Program-made: the position numbers and the translations under genes
The notes under the pieces: generated by a model
Told to the model about the DNA's origin: nothing
The model's input: the letters and a program-made list of their open reading frames with translations, nothing else
The model's database searches: none
In this document: positions 1 through 9,585 of the stretch, in pieces
Layout: each line of letters opens with the position of its first letter
How positions within the stretch are numbered: the stretch's first letter is position 1
Assembly: GCA_017542345.1 (NCBI GenBank)
Contig: JAFXXI010000005.1
Span: forward strand, 1 to 64,000
DNA: 64,000 nucleotides
Reading direction: 5' to 3'
From: Bacteroidales bacterium
Lineage (GTDB): Bacteria; Bacteroidota; Bacteroidia; Bacteroidales; P3

Positions 1-171
1 GTCGTGCTCGATGTCGCGATAGTCGCTGATGGTGTTCTTGCTGTCCACGGAGCCACGACGGTTGATGAGGCCGCCGCAGAAAGCCATAGCTTCAGCCATA
101 GAGGTCTTGCCGGATTTGGCGCCGCCCACGAGGGCGATGTTACGGATGTCCTGAGTCTGATAAATTTTCAT
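1..171 (-). CDS. Elongation factor G-like GTPase, N-terminal fragment
   Basis: Reading leftward from an ATG at 169-171, 57 codons run off the window edge without a stop. The peptide begins MKIYQTQDIRNIALVGG and has a P-loop of the form GGAKSGKTS near residues 16-24, followed by GLINRRGSVDSKNTISDYRDIE. This matches the start of translation factor EF-G, in particular the second EF-G copy common in Bacteroidota. The full-length family protein is about 700 residues; only the first part of the G domain is present. Whether it is the main translocase or the paralogue cannot be decided from this fragment. A promoter -7 element lies upstream at 263-270. Confidence 0.85.
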   Translation of the reverse strand, partial: MKIYQTQDIRNIALVGGAKSGKTSMAEAMAFCGGLINRRGSVDSKNTISDYRDIEHD

Positions 172-262
172 TGTTATTGCTATTATTTATTTTGTTTATT
201 TCCCTGAACCATAGTATCATAAACACACCTGCCACGTGGTGTGGCGGCGTGATATGAGGCTG

Positions 263-270
263 CAAAGATA
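263..270 (-). promoter_or_regulatory. -7 promoter element for the EF-G-like gene
   Basis: The minus strand reads TATCTTTG here, a perfect match to the Bacteroidota -7 consensus TAnnTTTG, about 90 bases upstream of the EF-G-like start. No clear TTTG is found at the -33 distance, so only the -7 half is called. Confidence 0.5.
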
Positions 271-310
271 CAAATAAATTTGATACTGCGGCAGAAAAAG
301 TTGTAAAAAA

Positions 311-3300
311 TCAGTCTTTGAGTATCACCGAGGTGTTGCCGTCGACGCGGCCTTGGTCGCCGCCGCCGTAGACGTTGCCGGTTACGTTGGTCTCGCCTTC
401 AAGTATGACCTGCACGTCGACATCGCCAGTGACAGCGCTCTCTTCACCACCTCCGAAGACGTTGCCTGTCACGACAGTAGTACCCTTGAGGGTGAGGGAG
501 ATGTCGCCATTGACGGTACCGAGGTTGTTCAAATAAACATCGGTAAAAATGTGAAGGTTCGGCAGGTCGCTGCCGGTACTGTTGTTATTCAGTGTCAGCC
601 TCGTTCCGTCGTCGGCGGTGTCTGTCCAAGTGAATGTAGTAGTGCCCGACATCTCGCCAGGTTCAAACATTCCGGAGTATTTGTTGTAGGAAGGAACCTT
701 GTAACCGCCGCTTCCGTTGCTGGCGAAGCCGGCATTCCTCACCTCCAAGGTGGGCAGCTGGGCCGAGAAACCAGCGCCATAGACGTCGCCGTTGACCGTG
801 CAGCTGTCGAGGACGGAGGTGGCAGAACCGGCAACGCTGCCAAGACTGCCGCCACCGTAGAAGTTGCCGTTGATGGTGCACTTCTTCAGATTCGACTCCA
901 CGTCATTGCACTGGGCCAGCGAGAAGGAGGCGAACTTGACGAAGAAGCGTCCGCCGGTAGTTCCACTTGTCCACACGAAGAACTCGTAGTCGAAGTCGGT
1001 GGCCACGCCAATACCTTTCTTACCATAGTCCTTGCCGCTGTCATAAGAGGCGTTGGTGTGTTCGCCATCAAAGTATTTTCCGCGGTCGCCAGAGTTGTCA
1101 GCTTTATAAAATTTTTCTTGCCATGTATTGAAACTGACATCTGACTTATCGTAATATTTCACTCGCGATATAGCCGTACCGCCGAATCCGGCACCGAAGA
1201 ACTTGCCGAAGGTGCATCCCGTGGCGGTGGTCGTGACGGTCTTGCCCGGCTGCATGTCGCCGAACTTGGGACCACCGCAGTAGGTGCCCACGTGACTGTT
1301 GATGATGTCGACGGTGATATTGCCCTTGATGGGTTTGCCCGAGTTGATGCCGCCGCCGTAGAAGTTCTCGATGTCGGCATTGTATATCTGCCACCGCACA
1401 TTGCCGCCTATCTGCTCCTGACCGGCTCCCGCCGCCTCAACGAAATGGCCACCGCTGACGTAGCACTCGGCATCGTCGTTCCTCATGGTGGCGCTTGGGT
1501 TATAAGTTCCTGTGAGGTAGAACCCTTGGTAGTCGCCACCGGTCACCGAGATGGGGATATGTTTGGTTGAACTGCTACCATCACTATGGGTGCCGTTGGC
1601 AAAATCTTTAAACCATGCGTTGCCGCCCACAAGGAGGTAGGTGGTGTTCTGCACCTGGTTGATCTTCGTCGAGGTGAACTGGTCGAACACGCCGCCCAGC
1701 AGTACGATAGGTGCCGGCGCAGTCTTGCCCGAGTTCTCGTACTCGAACTGTGAGAAGTAGATCAGGCAGGTGTTGGTGATCTCGAACCAGCTGCTGGCGT
1801 TGAAGACACTGACGTTGAGCACCGTGCCCGAGCTGTTGGGTTTCTGCACCTGTGCGGTGCCGGGGACATTCAGGAAATCGAAACGGATACCAGGCACACG
1901 GCTTCGCTTGTTGTCGTGAAAAACCAAACTGTAGTCGGGTTCATGGTCGTTATCCATATCCACAGACATGAGGGTGAACGGTGTCGTGCCGCTCTTGAAA
2001 GGTTCCTTGTTGTCGATGACGTTCTGGTGGTAGTTGCCTATCAGCACGATGGCGTTGTCGTAGACCGTCGGACCAGCACCACCACTGGAATTTTTTATAA
2101 TGTTCAAGGCGTCGTTGACCGAGGTTTTCACGCTTACGCCGTTGAAGGTCGTAGTGCTTTCCACTTGTTTGCTGCCAAAAACATCTACATCCTGCCGGCC
2201 ATAGCTGGTGTTGAACACCACGTCGTAGCACTGGTCAGCGATGAAGGCTGCCTTGCCCCAGTAGGGCTCGATGGTGATGGCGGTGACGCCGTAGGGCACA
2301 TCCCAGTAGTCACCCTGTGCAAAGACGCGGCCGCTGACCGAATAGAGGTCCTTGTTGGTGCAGTTGCGGTCGGCGAAGTTATAGCCGCCCCAACTGTCGG
2401 AAACGGTATAGGTGCCCGCCGTGCCACCGGTGATACTGGTTATCTTCCAGCCCGTAACCACGCGACCCTCCGTGTAGTTATCAGTGCCTATGTCGTTGTA
2501 GTAGGGCAGCTGCACCTTGTCGTAGTTATAGTTGAAGCGGGCGCTGTCCATATCGGTGCGCGTCAGGGTAAGGCTGGCCGTTGTTATGCTGGCACCCGAC
2601 GGCCATGACTGGCCGCCGGTGGTCTTCGTGCCGCTGACGGTCACGCTCAGGGTTGTACCCAACTTGCCGCCGTGGTTGCGCCCGACGGTGGAACTGTTAG
2701 GGGCGTTGTCGAAGTCGGGGTTGATGATGGATGGGTAGTATCCCTGGACTTTCAGTATGGGGTAGGGCTTGGGGTTGGCGATGGTACGGTCGGCAGTCTC
2801 GAGCACCCACTTGAGCATCTGTCCGCCGTTAGCCAACGAGCCGGTGGCATACCATGCCGCCAGTTTCTTGTTGCTGTTGAGCATCTGGCGGTAGAACTCG
2901 AAGCGGGTCAAGTAGCGATCCTCGACGGCCAAAGCACAGTTGTAATAACTGTTGTTGTTGACCTTCTTGGTCGTCAGTTCGTCGTAGGCATAGTAGTTGA
3001 AGGTGTTCAGACCACCGCTGTTGAGGTTGTTGATGTTCTGTCCTCCGTAGACGGGCGAGATGGCGTTGCCGCCGGTGATGTCGCCGTAGAACATGCAGTT
3101 CATCACCATGGTGCCGGTGGTGACGGTGGCGGCGGTGGTGGCCACGTTGTTGCGACCCACGATGCCGCCAACAGTGCTGCCGCCGGTAATGGTGGCGTAG
3201 GAGTAGCAGTTGACCACTCGGCCGTTGCCGTCGAGAAGGCCCACGAGACCGCCAGTGTAACCCGTGCCGCCCACCGAGCCGCTGAGGATACCCACGTTGT

Positions 3301-3673
3301 AGATGCGTGCCGAACCATTGGCCGTACAAGCCACGGCGCCGGTGTTGCCGCTATAGCCACTGATGGCAACGTCCTCAAAGACAAGATTCTTCACCGTGCC
3401 GGTGAGGGTAGTGAAGAGGGGCGCTGTGAGGCCGCTGATGCGGTAGGGCATCTGCGTCGCGGGGTCGACGGCCGCCTCGAGGGTGCCGTTGAAAGTGCTC
3501 ACGCCGGGCGCGCCGCCGCTGATGTCGGCCGAGATGACATAGTGACCTGCTGCGTTGGTGATGCTTTCAAGAGATGTGATGGGGGTCTGTGCCGCAACTC
3601 TGAGCGTTCCGACCAAAAAAGACAGTAGTATTATCAGCCTATATAATGTGCGATGTTTCAAATCTTTGCACAT
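311..3673 (-). CDS. Large secreted Gly-rich surface protein with GLUG-like and GNVYGGG repeats
   Basis: This 1120-residue protein starts with a signal peptide (hydrophobic LYRLIILLSFLVGTLRVAAQ, cleavage near Gln29). Residues about 130-180 contain GLUG-like motifs (TGGLVGLLDGNGRVVNCYS, GGIVGRNN) typical of adhesin-like beta-solenoid proteins. The middle is rich in Gly, Ser, Thr and Asn. The C-terminal third repeats a GNVYGGG/GNFYGGG/GNVFGGG motif at intervals. The chain ends at SVILKD with no recognisable T9SS sorting domain or anchor. A cell-surface or extracellular role is inferred from this composition; no enzymatic motif is seen. It has its own promoter at 3709-3740. The missing export domain may mean truncation or another route of attachment. 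Confidence 0.8.
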   Translation of the reverse strand: MCKDLKHRTLYRLIILLSFLVGTLRVAAQTPITSLESITNAAGHYVISADISGGAPGVSTFNGTLEAAVDPATQMPYRISGLTAPLFTTLTGTVKNLVFEDVAISGYSGNTGAVACTANGSARIYNVGILSGSVGGTGYTGGLVGLLDGNGRVVNCYSYATITGGSTVGGIVGRNNVATTAATVTTGTMVMNCMFYGDITGGNAISPVYGGQNINNLNSGGLNTFNYYAYDELTTKKVNNNSYYNCALAVEDRYLTRFEFYRQMLNSNKKLAAWYATGSLANGGQMLKWVLETADRTIANPKPYPILKVQGYYPSIINPDFDNAPNSSTVGRNHGGKLGTTLSVTVSGTKTTGGQSWPSGASITTASLTLTRTDMDSARFNYNYDKVQLPYYNDIGTDNYTEGRVVTGWKITSITGGTAGTYTVSDSWGGYNFADRNCTNKDLYSVSGRVFAQGDYWDVPYGVTAITIEPYWGKAAFIADQCYDVVFNTSYGRQDVDVFGSKQVESTTTFNGVSVKTSVNDALNIIKNSSGGAGPTVYDNAIVLIGNYHQNVIDNKEPFKSGTTPFTLMSVDMDNDHEPDYSLVFHDNKRSRVPGIRFDFLNVPGTAQVQKPNSSGTVLNVSVFNASSWFEITNTCLIYFSQFEYENSGKTAPAPIVLLGGVFDQFTSTKINQVQNTTYLLVGGNAWFKDFANGTHSDGSSSTKHIPISVTGGDYQGFYLTGTYNPSATMRNDDAECYVSGGHFVEAAGAGQEQIGGNVRWQIYNADIENFYGGGINSGKPIKGNITVDIINSHVGTYCGGPKFGDMQPGKTVTTTATGCTFGKFFGAGFGGTAISRVKYYDKSDVSFNTWQEKFYKADNSGDRGKYFDGEHTNASYDSGKDYGKKGIGVATDFDYEFFVWTSGTTGGRFFVKFASFSLAQCNDVESNLKKCTINGNFYGGGSLGSVAGSATSVLDSCTVNGDVYGAGFSAQLPTLEVRNAGFASNGSGGYKVPSYNKYSGMFEPGEMSGTTTFTWTDTADDGTRLTLNNNSTGSDLPNLHIFTDVYLNNLGTVNGDISLTLKGTTVVTGNVFGGGEESAVTGDVDVQVILEGETNVTGNVYGGGDQGRVDGNTSVILKD

Positions 3674-3708
3674 GCTATGGATGCTTTCCTTCCATCGATT
3701 TCAAACTG

Positions 3709-3740
3709 CAAAAATATTAAAAAAAATAAAAACGGCCAAA
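3709..3740 (-). promoter_or_regulatory. Bacteroidota promoter for the Gly-rich surface protein
   Basis: On the minus strand TTTG (3737-3740) is followed after 20 bases by TATTTTTG (3709-3716). This fits the -33/-7 consensus TTTG-N19-21-TAnnTTTG. The predicted start of transcription falls about 30 bases upstream of the ATG. Confidence 0.7.
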
Positions 3741-3793
3741 TTTTTTAACATTTCCCGGGAGGCAGGCGCCTCGAGATGAACCTACCGACATGT

Positions 3794-3836
3794 CAAAAAA
3801 AGACTCGAAGAGGCTGATGTTCATCGCCTTCGAGAC
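3794..3836 (-). terminator. Intrinsic terminator after the DUF389 gene
   Basis: On the minus strand the arms CTCGAAGGC and GCCTCTTCGAG pair with one bulged base around an 11-base loop, and are followed by TCTTTTTTT. It lies just beyond the DUF389 stop codon and before the surface-protein promoter. Confidence 0.65.
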
Positions 3837-3863
3837 TATTGGCATTGATGTCTTGCGGCGCGG

Positions 3864-5171
3864 TCAGCGGACGATTATCTCCACATCCTCCTGCCCCATG
3901 CGGGCGGCGAGCCAACGGTCCATCTTGCTGCGGTCGGCGTCGGCGAGGCGTGCGCCGCGGCGCAGGTGCACGATGGCCACGGTGCCTGTGCCCACACGCC
4001 CCACGCCGACATACTCCACCTGCGGAAAGAGCGCCTGCGCCTCGGCGTCGATGTGCGAGGCCAGGGTGTCGTAGAGCGTATAGGTGCGCAGCTGCCCCTC
4101 GAGGTCGGCCACCTGGGCCGCCAGCCGCCGGTTGGTGGCGTCGGCGGCGAGGGCCATGCTGTTCACCTGCGAGGCGAGGCTTTCCAGGCCCTTGCTGTCG
4201 GTGCCCTGTATGACGGCCAGGCTGTAGCCCTTCAGCTTGTAGCGCTCCAGGGCGTTCTGCGCCGCGGCAATCTCGTCGTCGCTGATGTTGCGGCCCACGG
4301 CCACCACGCGCAGCGTGTCGTGCTCGGCGCGGTGGTCGATGATCTGCGTGCCGCTCTGCGCCAACTCGCTGTCGACGAAGGCCTTGATGTTGCGCGCCAA
4401 GATGTCCTTCTGCACTATGTCGACCGTCATGACGGCGGCGGGAATCATGGCCACGACGACGACGGCGGTGACGAGCCGTTTGCCGCGGCGTTTCACCCCA
4501 GGCGCGAGGTTGGTGTAGCTGTGGAAGCGCAACATTTTGACGCCAATGAAGGTGGCGAGGGCGATGAAGACGGTGTTGATGAAGAAGAGGTAGAAGGCTC
4601 CGAAGAAGTAGTTCCACTGCGCCGTGGCGAGGCCGTAGCCCGCGGTGCAGAGCGGCGGCATGAGGGCCGTGGCTATGGCCACGCCGGGAATCACCTGCCC
4701 CTTGCTCTTGGTGGTCAGCGCCAGCACGCCGGCGGCGCCGCCGCAGAAGGCTATGAGCACATCGTACAATGTGGGGGCAGTGCGTGCCAGCAGCTCGCTG
4801 CGTGCTTCGCTGAGTGGCGAGATGAGGAAGTATAGGGTGGCGGTGAGCACCGAGATGAGAGTGGCTACACCATAGTTCTTCAGCGACTGTTTCAGCAACT
4901 CGAAATCACTGATACCCACCGACAAGCCCATGCCGATGATGGGGCCCATGAGGGGCGAGATAAGCATGGCGCCGATGATGACCGCCGTCGAGTTGACATT
5001 CAGCCCCAGCGAGGCTATCAGGATGGCGAAAATGAGAATCCACAGGTTGGTGCCGCGGAAGAAAATGCCGCCCCTCACCTGCTCAATGACTTTCTGTTCG
5101 TCCTCCTTGTCGTGCAGGAGGTTGAAGTAACGGTTGAGAACTGCCTTCAAGTCGTTAAGATTTATGCGCAT
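3864..5171 (-). CDS. DUF389 family integral membrane protein
   Basis: A 435-residue protein. After a short soluble N-terminus (LNDLKAVLNRYFNLLHDKEDE), residues about 45-250 form several hydrophobic helices with the conserved DUF389 features INSTAVIIGAMLISPLMGPI-like (here VNSTAVIIGAMLISPLMGP) and GVAIATALMPPLCTAGYGLA. The C-terminal 170 residues are soluble and look like a periplasmic or cytoplasmic sensor/oligomerisation part with a coiled stretch. DUF389 (TIGR00341-like) proteins are of unknown function. The gene stands alone: a terminator follows it, and a GC-rich hairpin repeat fills the divergent gap upstream. Confidence 0.85.
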   Translation of the reverse strand: MRINLNDLKAVLNRYFNLLHDKEDEQKVIEQVRGGIFFRGTNLWILIFAILIASLGLNVNSTAVIIGAMLISPLMGPIIGMGLSVGISDFELLKQSLKNYGVATLISVLTATLYFLISPLSEARSELLARTAPTLYDVLIAFCGGAAGVLALTTKSKGQVIPGVAIATALMPPLCTAGYGLATAQWNYFFGAFYLFFINTVFIALATFIGVKMLRFHSYTNLAPGVKRRGKRLVTAVVVVAMIPAAVMTVDIVQKDILARNIKAFVDSELAQSGTQIIDHRAEHDTLRVVAVGRNISDDEIAAAQNALERYKLKGYSLAVIQGTDSKGLESLASQVNSMALAADATNRRLAAQVADLEGQLRTYTLYDTLASHIDAEAQALFPQVEYVGVGRVGTGTVAIVHLRRGARLADADRSKMDRWLAARMGQEDVEIIVR

Positions 5172-5250
5172 AACACACTCCCCTTTTTGTGATATAACGC
5201 GAAAGCATCTCCTTTATTTTATAACGCATAATCCTCCCCCTTTTTTTAGG

Positions 5251-5370
5251 GTCCTGTCCGGTCCCCCTCCGGTCCCCCTCCGGTCCCGCTCCGCTCCCCC
5301 TCCGCTCATCTTCGGACGAATTGCGAAGGGGGTGCGGAGGGGATGCGGAGGGGATGGGGAGCAGGAGGGG
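5251..5370 (+). repeat. GC-rich hairpin repeat, copy A
   Basis: A pyrimidine-rich arm made of GGTCCCCCTCC-type units is followed by CCGCTCCCCCTCCGCTCATC, a short spacer with TTGCGAAGGGG, and a purine-rich arm of GTGCGGAGGGGAT units. The two arms are imperfect reverse complements. The same layout occurs at 33631-33730 (same orientation) and at 49091-49200 and 58116-58218 (inverted). This copy lies between divergent genes. Frames that run through it code only for low-complexity peptides. Confidence 0.8.
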
Positions 5371-5426
5371 AATAAAAAATAGGGGTGTGGACAATAAAAG
5401 GGGCGCCGGTGCGTTGTTGGTTTATT

Positions 5427-6926
5427 ATGGGCGTGATAGCACGGCAGAGCATCAAAGGGGCATTGGCCAACTACCTGGGGGTGGCGATTGGGTTCGTCAC
5501 CACCTTCTTTGTGGTCACCCGCATGCTTACCACCGAGGAGGTGGGCCTGACACGCGTGATGGTCGACGCCGCCACCCTCTTTGCCTGCCTGGCCCAGCTG
5601 GGCTCCTCGTCGTCGGTGGTGCGCTTCTTCCCCCATTTCAAAGAAGGGCGCGGCATCTTCGGCCTCTCGCTGCTGGTGCCGCTGGCGGGATTCCTGCTCT
5701 TCGGCCTGGCATTCCTGCTTTTCCATGAGCAGATTACAGCCACCTATGTCGAGCGGTCGCCGTTGCTGGCAGACTATCTGTACATGCTGCCGGCGGTGAC
5801 GCTCTTCATGCTCTACATGACTGTGTTCGAGACCAATGCATCGGTGCTTATGCGCATCACGGTGCCCAAGATGGTGCGCGAAGTGGGGGTGAAGGTGATG
5901 ACGCTGGTGGCCTACCTGCTCTACGGCTACCGGGTGGTGGATCTGGACGGCTTCGTGTGGATATTCTGCGGCAGCTATGGCATAGCCATGTTGCTGGACT
6001 TCTTCTACTTGGTGAAGATAGGGGGCGGCCTCCGCATGTTCCGCATCGAGCGCGGAAGCCTCAACCGCGACCTGCTGGGGCAGATGCTGCGCTACACCCT
6101 GCTGATGACCGTCACCATACTGGCCGGCAACGTGCCGCTGATGAGTTCGCTCTTCCTCGGCGCTAAGACGGGCCTCGCCCTGACGGGTGTCTACACCATT
6201 GCCTTCTATATCGCCAACGTGGTGGAGGTGCCCTACCGCTCGCTGGGCGCCATCTCGCGACCCGTGATTGCCACCGCCGTCAAGGAGGGCAACTGGGCCG
6301 AGGTGAACCGCCTGGGACGTCAGGTGAGCTTGCACCAGCTGCTGGTGAGCACGCTGATATTCTATGTGATATGGATTAACCTCGACGCGCTCTTCGCCGT
6401 CATCCCCAACGGGGCCGACTACCGCGGCGGCGCCGGCGTGGTGCTCATCCTGGGCTTGGCCAAGGTGCTCAACTCGTCGCTCTCGATAGGCACCGACGTG
6501 CTCAACTACTCGCGCTACTACGCCCTCAGCTTGCTGCTTGCGGCGGTGCTCACCGTAGGCGCCATACTACTCAACATCAGGCTGATAGAGTTCTGGGGCA
6601 TCGACGGAGCCGCCGCAGCCACCCTCTTCTCGTACGCCCTCTACTTCCTGCTGCTGCTCTCCTTCATAGGGTGGCGGCTGAAGGTGAGCATCTTCTCGGC
6701 CGGACAGCTGAAGGTGCTGGCCATCATGGGCGCCGGCTTGGGACTCAACTGGCTGTGGACCAACTACGTCACGCCCCTCATAGCCACCGGCAGCATGGCG
6801 TCGCTGCTGACCGACGCGGCCCTCAAGACGCTGGTGCTCACGGCCGTAGTGGTGGCCGTCACGCTGACGTGGCGAGTGTCACCTACGGTGAACAGGATGG
6901 TAAAAAAGACATCCCATATACAATAA
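5427..6926 (+). CDS. Polysaccharide flippase / MOP-superfamily exporter
   Basis: A 499-residue, highly hydrophobic protein with about 12-14 predicted membrane segments. The N-terminus (RQSIKGALANYLGVAIGFVTTFFV, then TRMLTTEEVGLTRVMVDAA) is the hallmark of Wzx-like lipid-linked oligosaccharide flippases and other MOP-superfamily exporters. It would move an undecaprenyl-linked sugar or similar lipid across the inner membrane. The ATG at 5427 is preferred to a GTG at 5385 because the extra residues do not resemble the family and sit in the repeat-adjacent leader. No glycosyltransferase lies next to it, so its substrate is unknown. A T9SS cargo gene begins 38 bases downstream. Confidence 0.8.
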   Translation: MGVIARQSIKGALANYLGVAIGFVTTFFVVTRMLTTEEVGLTRVMVDAATLFACLAQLGSSSSVVRFFPHFKEGRGIFGLSLLVPLAGFLLFGLAFLLFHEQITATYVERSPLLADYLYMLPAVTLFMLYMTVFETNASVLMRITVPKMVREVGVKVMTLVAYLLYGYRVVDLDGFVWIFCGSYGIAMLLDFFYLVKIGGGLRMFRIERGSLNRDLLGQMLRYTLLMTVTILAGNVPLMSSLFLGAKTGLALTGVYTIAFYIANVVEVPYRSLGAISRPVIATAVKEGNWAEVNRLGRQVSLHQLLVSTLIFYVIWINLDALFAVIPNGADYRGGAGVVLILGLAKVLNSSLSIGTDVLNYSRYYALSLLLAAVLTVGAILLNIRLIEFWGIDGAAAATLFSYALYFLLLLSFIGWRLKVSIFSAGQLKVLAIMGAGLGLNWLWTNYVTPLIATGSMASLLTDAALKTLVLTAVVVAVTLTWRVSPTVNRMVKKTSHIQ

Positions 6927-6964
6927 AAGGGAGTTTGTCGCGTTTTAACCCTTGAAAGGGTTAT

Positions 6965-9556
6965 ATGCGTTTATTGTATTGTTTTGTGATATTGGCGATT
7001 GCGTTCTCCAGTTCCGCCTTTGGGCAGAGCAATCAGGATTGTCCGTGGTGGAGGAATCCCACTTCGCTCAGCTGCACAGGGACACCGGGGTCCGACTCGT
7101 TCAAAGGCTGGTCGGCCCGCGTGGGTGAGCGAGTGGCTTCGGGAGCGTCAACGGGTGACACCGTCTATAGCACCTGCGCCTCCAGTCTCTGTCCAGATAT
7201 CACGGGCCACAACAATATTATGTCGAGCTCCTATAACACAGGCGCCGACGGAGGCATCTCCTGCTGTGACCATGGAAACCTTTGGGATGCTGCTCAAGAC
7301 CATCGTTTTATGATTATCACTGCCGCCAACGCCGGCATCGACGAACTCACCGTCAACGGTAGCAACGGCATGCAGCGTATTCCTCCGGGATACACCTCCT
7401 GTATCCGGTTGGGAGACCCTCGCGCGGAGTATGGACAGGGAGTTTCGCCCCATTCTTTCGAATGGAGTTCATCTCATGGAAACAAAGGGTCGGAGGCGCT
7501 CTTCTACACCCTCGAGGTGAAACCTAACAACGCCCTGCTATTCATCAACTACGCCGTCGTGGGACGCTGCTACAGCCACACGCCCGCCGAGGCCGGCGAA
7601 TTCATGATTCGCGTGGTGAAGCAGAACGACGACGGCACCTGGCCCAACGCCCCCATCAACGACTCCATGTGGTTCCGCATCTCGGCACCGCCGATCCCAT
7701 CGACAGGCGTACCGAATGCCCCGTGGGTGATGGGAAAACCAGGCAGCTCCTGCGGTTCCACCACCTGCGCCTACGTCTACAAGCCGTGGGCCAAGGTGGC
7801 CATCAACCTCAGCAAGTATCTTTATCAAAAAATCCGCGTCGAGATGTACACCTCCGACTGCGTGCTTAAAGTCGACCCCATCTATGCCTACATCTGTGGC
7901 GATTACCAGCCGATGCGCATCAACAGTGTGGGCTGTGCCGCCCCCACATCACCGTATATCGACACGCTGAAGGCTCCCACAGGACTGACCCAGTATACAT
8001 GGTATGTGGCCACCAGGGGTGCGGAAGTGGATATCTACAACCCCACATACATGGACACTGTCCATTTCCGCCAGCTCACACAACCGTCGGACAACAATGA
8101 GTATATGCCGACGGTGGCGGATTTCGTCCTCACCGAGGGGCCTTATGCGGGCGACACTGTGAGCACGCAGACCTTCATGTGTACGATGATATCGGCGTTG
8201 GACCCCAGCAAACCGTTCATGTCGAAAATCTACACCAACCTCGAGAACAGCAAGCCTACGCCCTATATCAGTCTCAACACCGACTGCAACGGGAAAGTAC
8301 ACCTGATGGACGGGAGTGTCACCTTCGGAAACGACCAGATAGACCCCGACTCCACCCGCTGGGTCGTCTACACCGACAGCATGGGGACACAAGTGCTTGA
8401 CACGCTGTGGGGCGAGGATGTAGAATACCAGCTCCCCGCCGACGGCTACTATCGCGTCTCGATGCGCACGATGATTTCAGGCAAGACCTGTAGCAGCCTC
8501 AAGGACGCGGTGTTCCGCATACTGACGCCCCACGAGGTGCCCATCGCCTTGAGCGAAAGCACTATCTGCGAGAACGAGAACGTCTCTGCCTGGGCCATCG
8601 GCGGCGAAGGGTATGAGAAGGAGTGGCGCATCGACGACAGCATGGCCTACCGCTCCGACGCGCAGCATCCCTACGACACAGTCACCTTCTCGCCCGCACC
8701 TGGCAACCACGTCATCTCCCTCACCACCACTACCGACGGGCAATGCCCCGCCACCACCACCATCGGCCTCAAGGTGATAGGCAACAACACCATCACCTCC
8801 AACGTCGACGCCTCGCTCATCTGCCGTGGCGACAGTGTCACCCTCAGCGCCCTTGGTATCGACCTTCCGCGCTGGACCTCCTCACCCTACGATAGTTCCC
8901 TCGTGGGCACCGACGGGCAGAACGTCGTGACGGTGGCGCCGCAGGTGACCACCTCCTACAGAGTCGAACCCACTGGCAACTCGCGCTGCATCCAGAACGC
9001 CTCCGACATCACCATCATAGTCCTACCCTACCCCGAACCCACCATCTGGACCAGCAAGCCCTACGTCGATATCACCGACCCCGCCCTCACCGTTGAGGAC
9101 CGCTCGCCCTACGGCAACTCGTCACAGTGGAACTTCTCCGACGGCCAGGTGGCCGTCGGCCACCGCCTGACACACACCTTCGATGCCATGGAGGACAGCG
9201 TCATAATTGTCCTCCACACCTGCAACGAAAACCGCTGCTGCAGCGACACCTCCGTCACCCTGCCCATGCAAGTCAACGCCTTATGGGTTCCCAACACCTT
9301 CACCCCAGGCGAAAACACCAACGGCACCTTCGCCTTTATCTCCACCATCCCCGTAACTGAATTCGAGATATGGATCTACAACCGCTATGGCTTGCTCGTC
9401 TACCACGGTACTGACTTCGAGAAAGGTTGGGACGGACGCGACATGAACGGCAACCCCTGTCCGCAAGGCACCTACGCCTACTTCTACAGCTACACCCTCT
9501 CCATCGAGCCCGACCGCACCCACACCGCCATCGGAACAGCCACACTGCTGAGGTAA
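6965..9556 (+). CDS. Secreted protein with T9SS type B (gliding-motility) C-terminal domain
   Basis: An 863-residue protein with an N-terminal signal peptide (LLYCFVILAIAFSSSAFG, then Q). The body holds Ig/PKD-like beta domains, including a PKD-like segment near residues 700-760 (SQWNFSDGQVAVGHRLTHTF). The last 85 residues contain NTFTPGENTNGTF, then EIWIYNRYGLLVYHG, GWDGRDMNGNPCPQGTYAYF, the signature of the CHU_C/type B sorting domain. It is therefore probably exported across the outer membrane by the type IX secretion system and attached to the surface. Its binding target is not evident. It sits between the flippase and prfA with short gaps. Confidence 0.85.
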   Translation: MRLLYCFVILAIAFSSSAFGQSNQDCPWWRNPTSLSCTGTPGSDSFKGWSARVGERVASGASTGDTVYSTCASSLCPDITGHNNIMSSSYNTGADGGISCCDHGNLWDAAQDHRFMIITAANAGIDELTVNGSNGMQRIPPGYTSCIRLGDPRAEYGQGVSPHSFEWSSSHGNKGSEALFYTLEVKPNNALLFINYAVVGRCYSHTPAEAGEFMIRVVKQNDDGTWPNAPINDSMWFRISAPPIPSTGVPNAPWVMGKPGSSCGSTTCAYVYKPWAKVAINLSKYLYQKIRVEMYTSDCVLKVDPIYAYICGDYQPMRINSVGCAAPTSPYIDTLKAPTGLTQYTWYVATRGAEVDIYNPTYMDTVHFRQLTQPSDNNEYMPTVADFVLTEGPYAGDTVSTQTFMCTMISALDPSKPFMSKIYTNLENSKPTPYISLNTDCNGKVHLMDGSVTFGNDQIDPDSTRWVVYTDSMGTQVLDTLWGEDVEYQLPADGYYRVSMRTMISGKTCSSLKDAVFRILTPHEVPIALSESTICENENVSAWAIGGEGYEKEWRIDDSMAYRSDAQHPYDTVTFSPAPGNHVISLTTTTDGQCPATTTIGLKVIGNNTITSNVDASLICRGDSVTLSALGIDLPRWTSSPYDSSLVGTDGQNVVTVAPQVTTSYRVEPTGNSRCIQNASDITIIVLPYPEPTIWTSKPYVDITDPALTVEDRSPYGNSSQWNFSDGQVAVGHRLTHTFDAMEDSVIIVLHTCNENRCCSDTSVTLPMQVNALWVPNTFTPGENTNGTFAFISTIPVTEFEIWIYNRYGLLVYHGTDFEKGWDGRDMNGNPCPQGTYAYFYSYTLSIEPDRTHTAIGTATLLR

Positions 9557-9585
9557 ATTGAAAACTGATAATTGAAAATTAAGAT

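Noticed and set aside
5214..6335. A 373-codon minus-strand frame through repeat copy A into the flippase
   Set aside because: Its peptide is His/Gln/Arg-rich with no motif, and part of it is read through the hairpin repeat.
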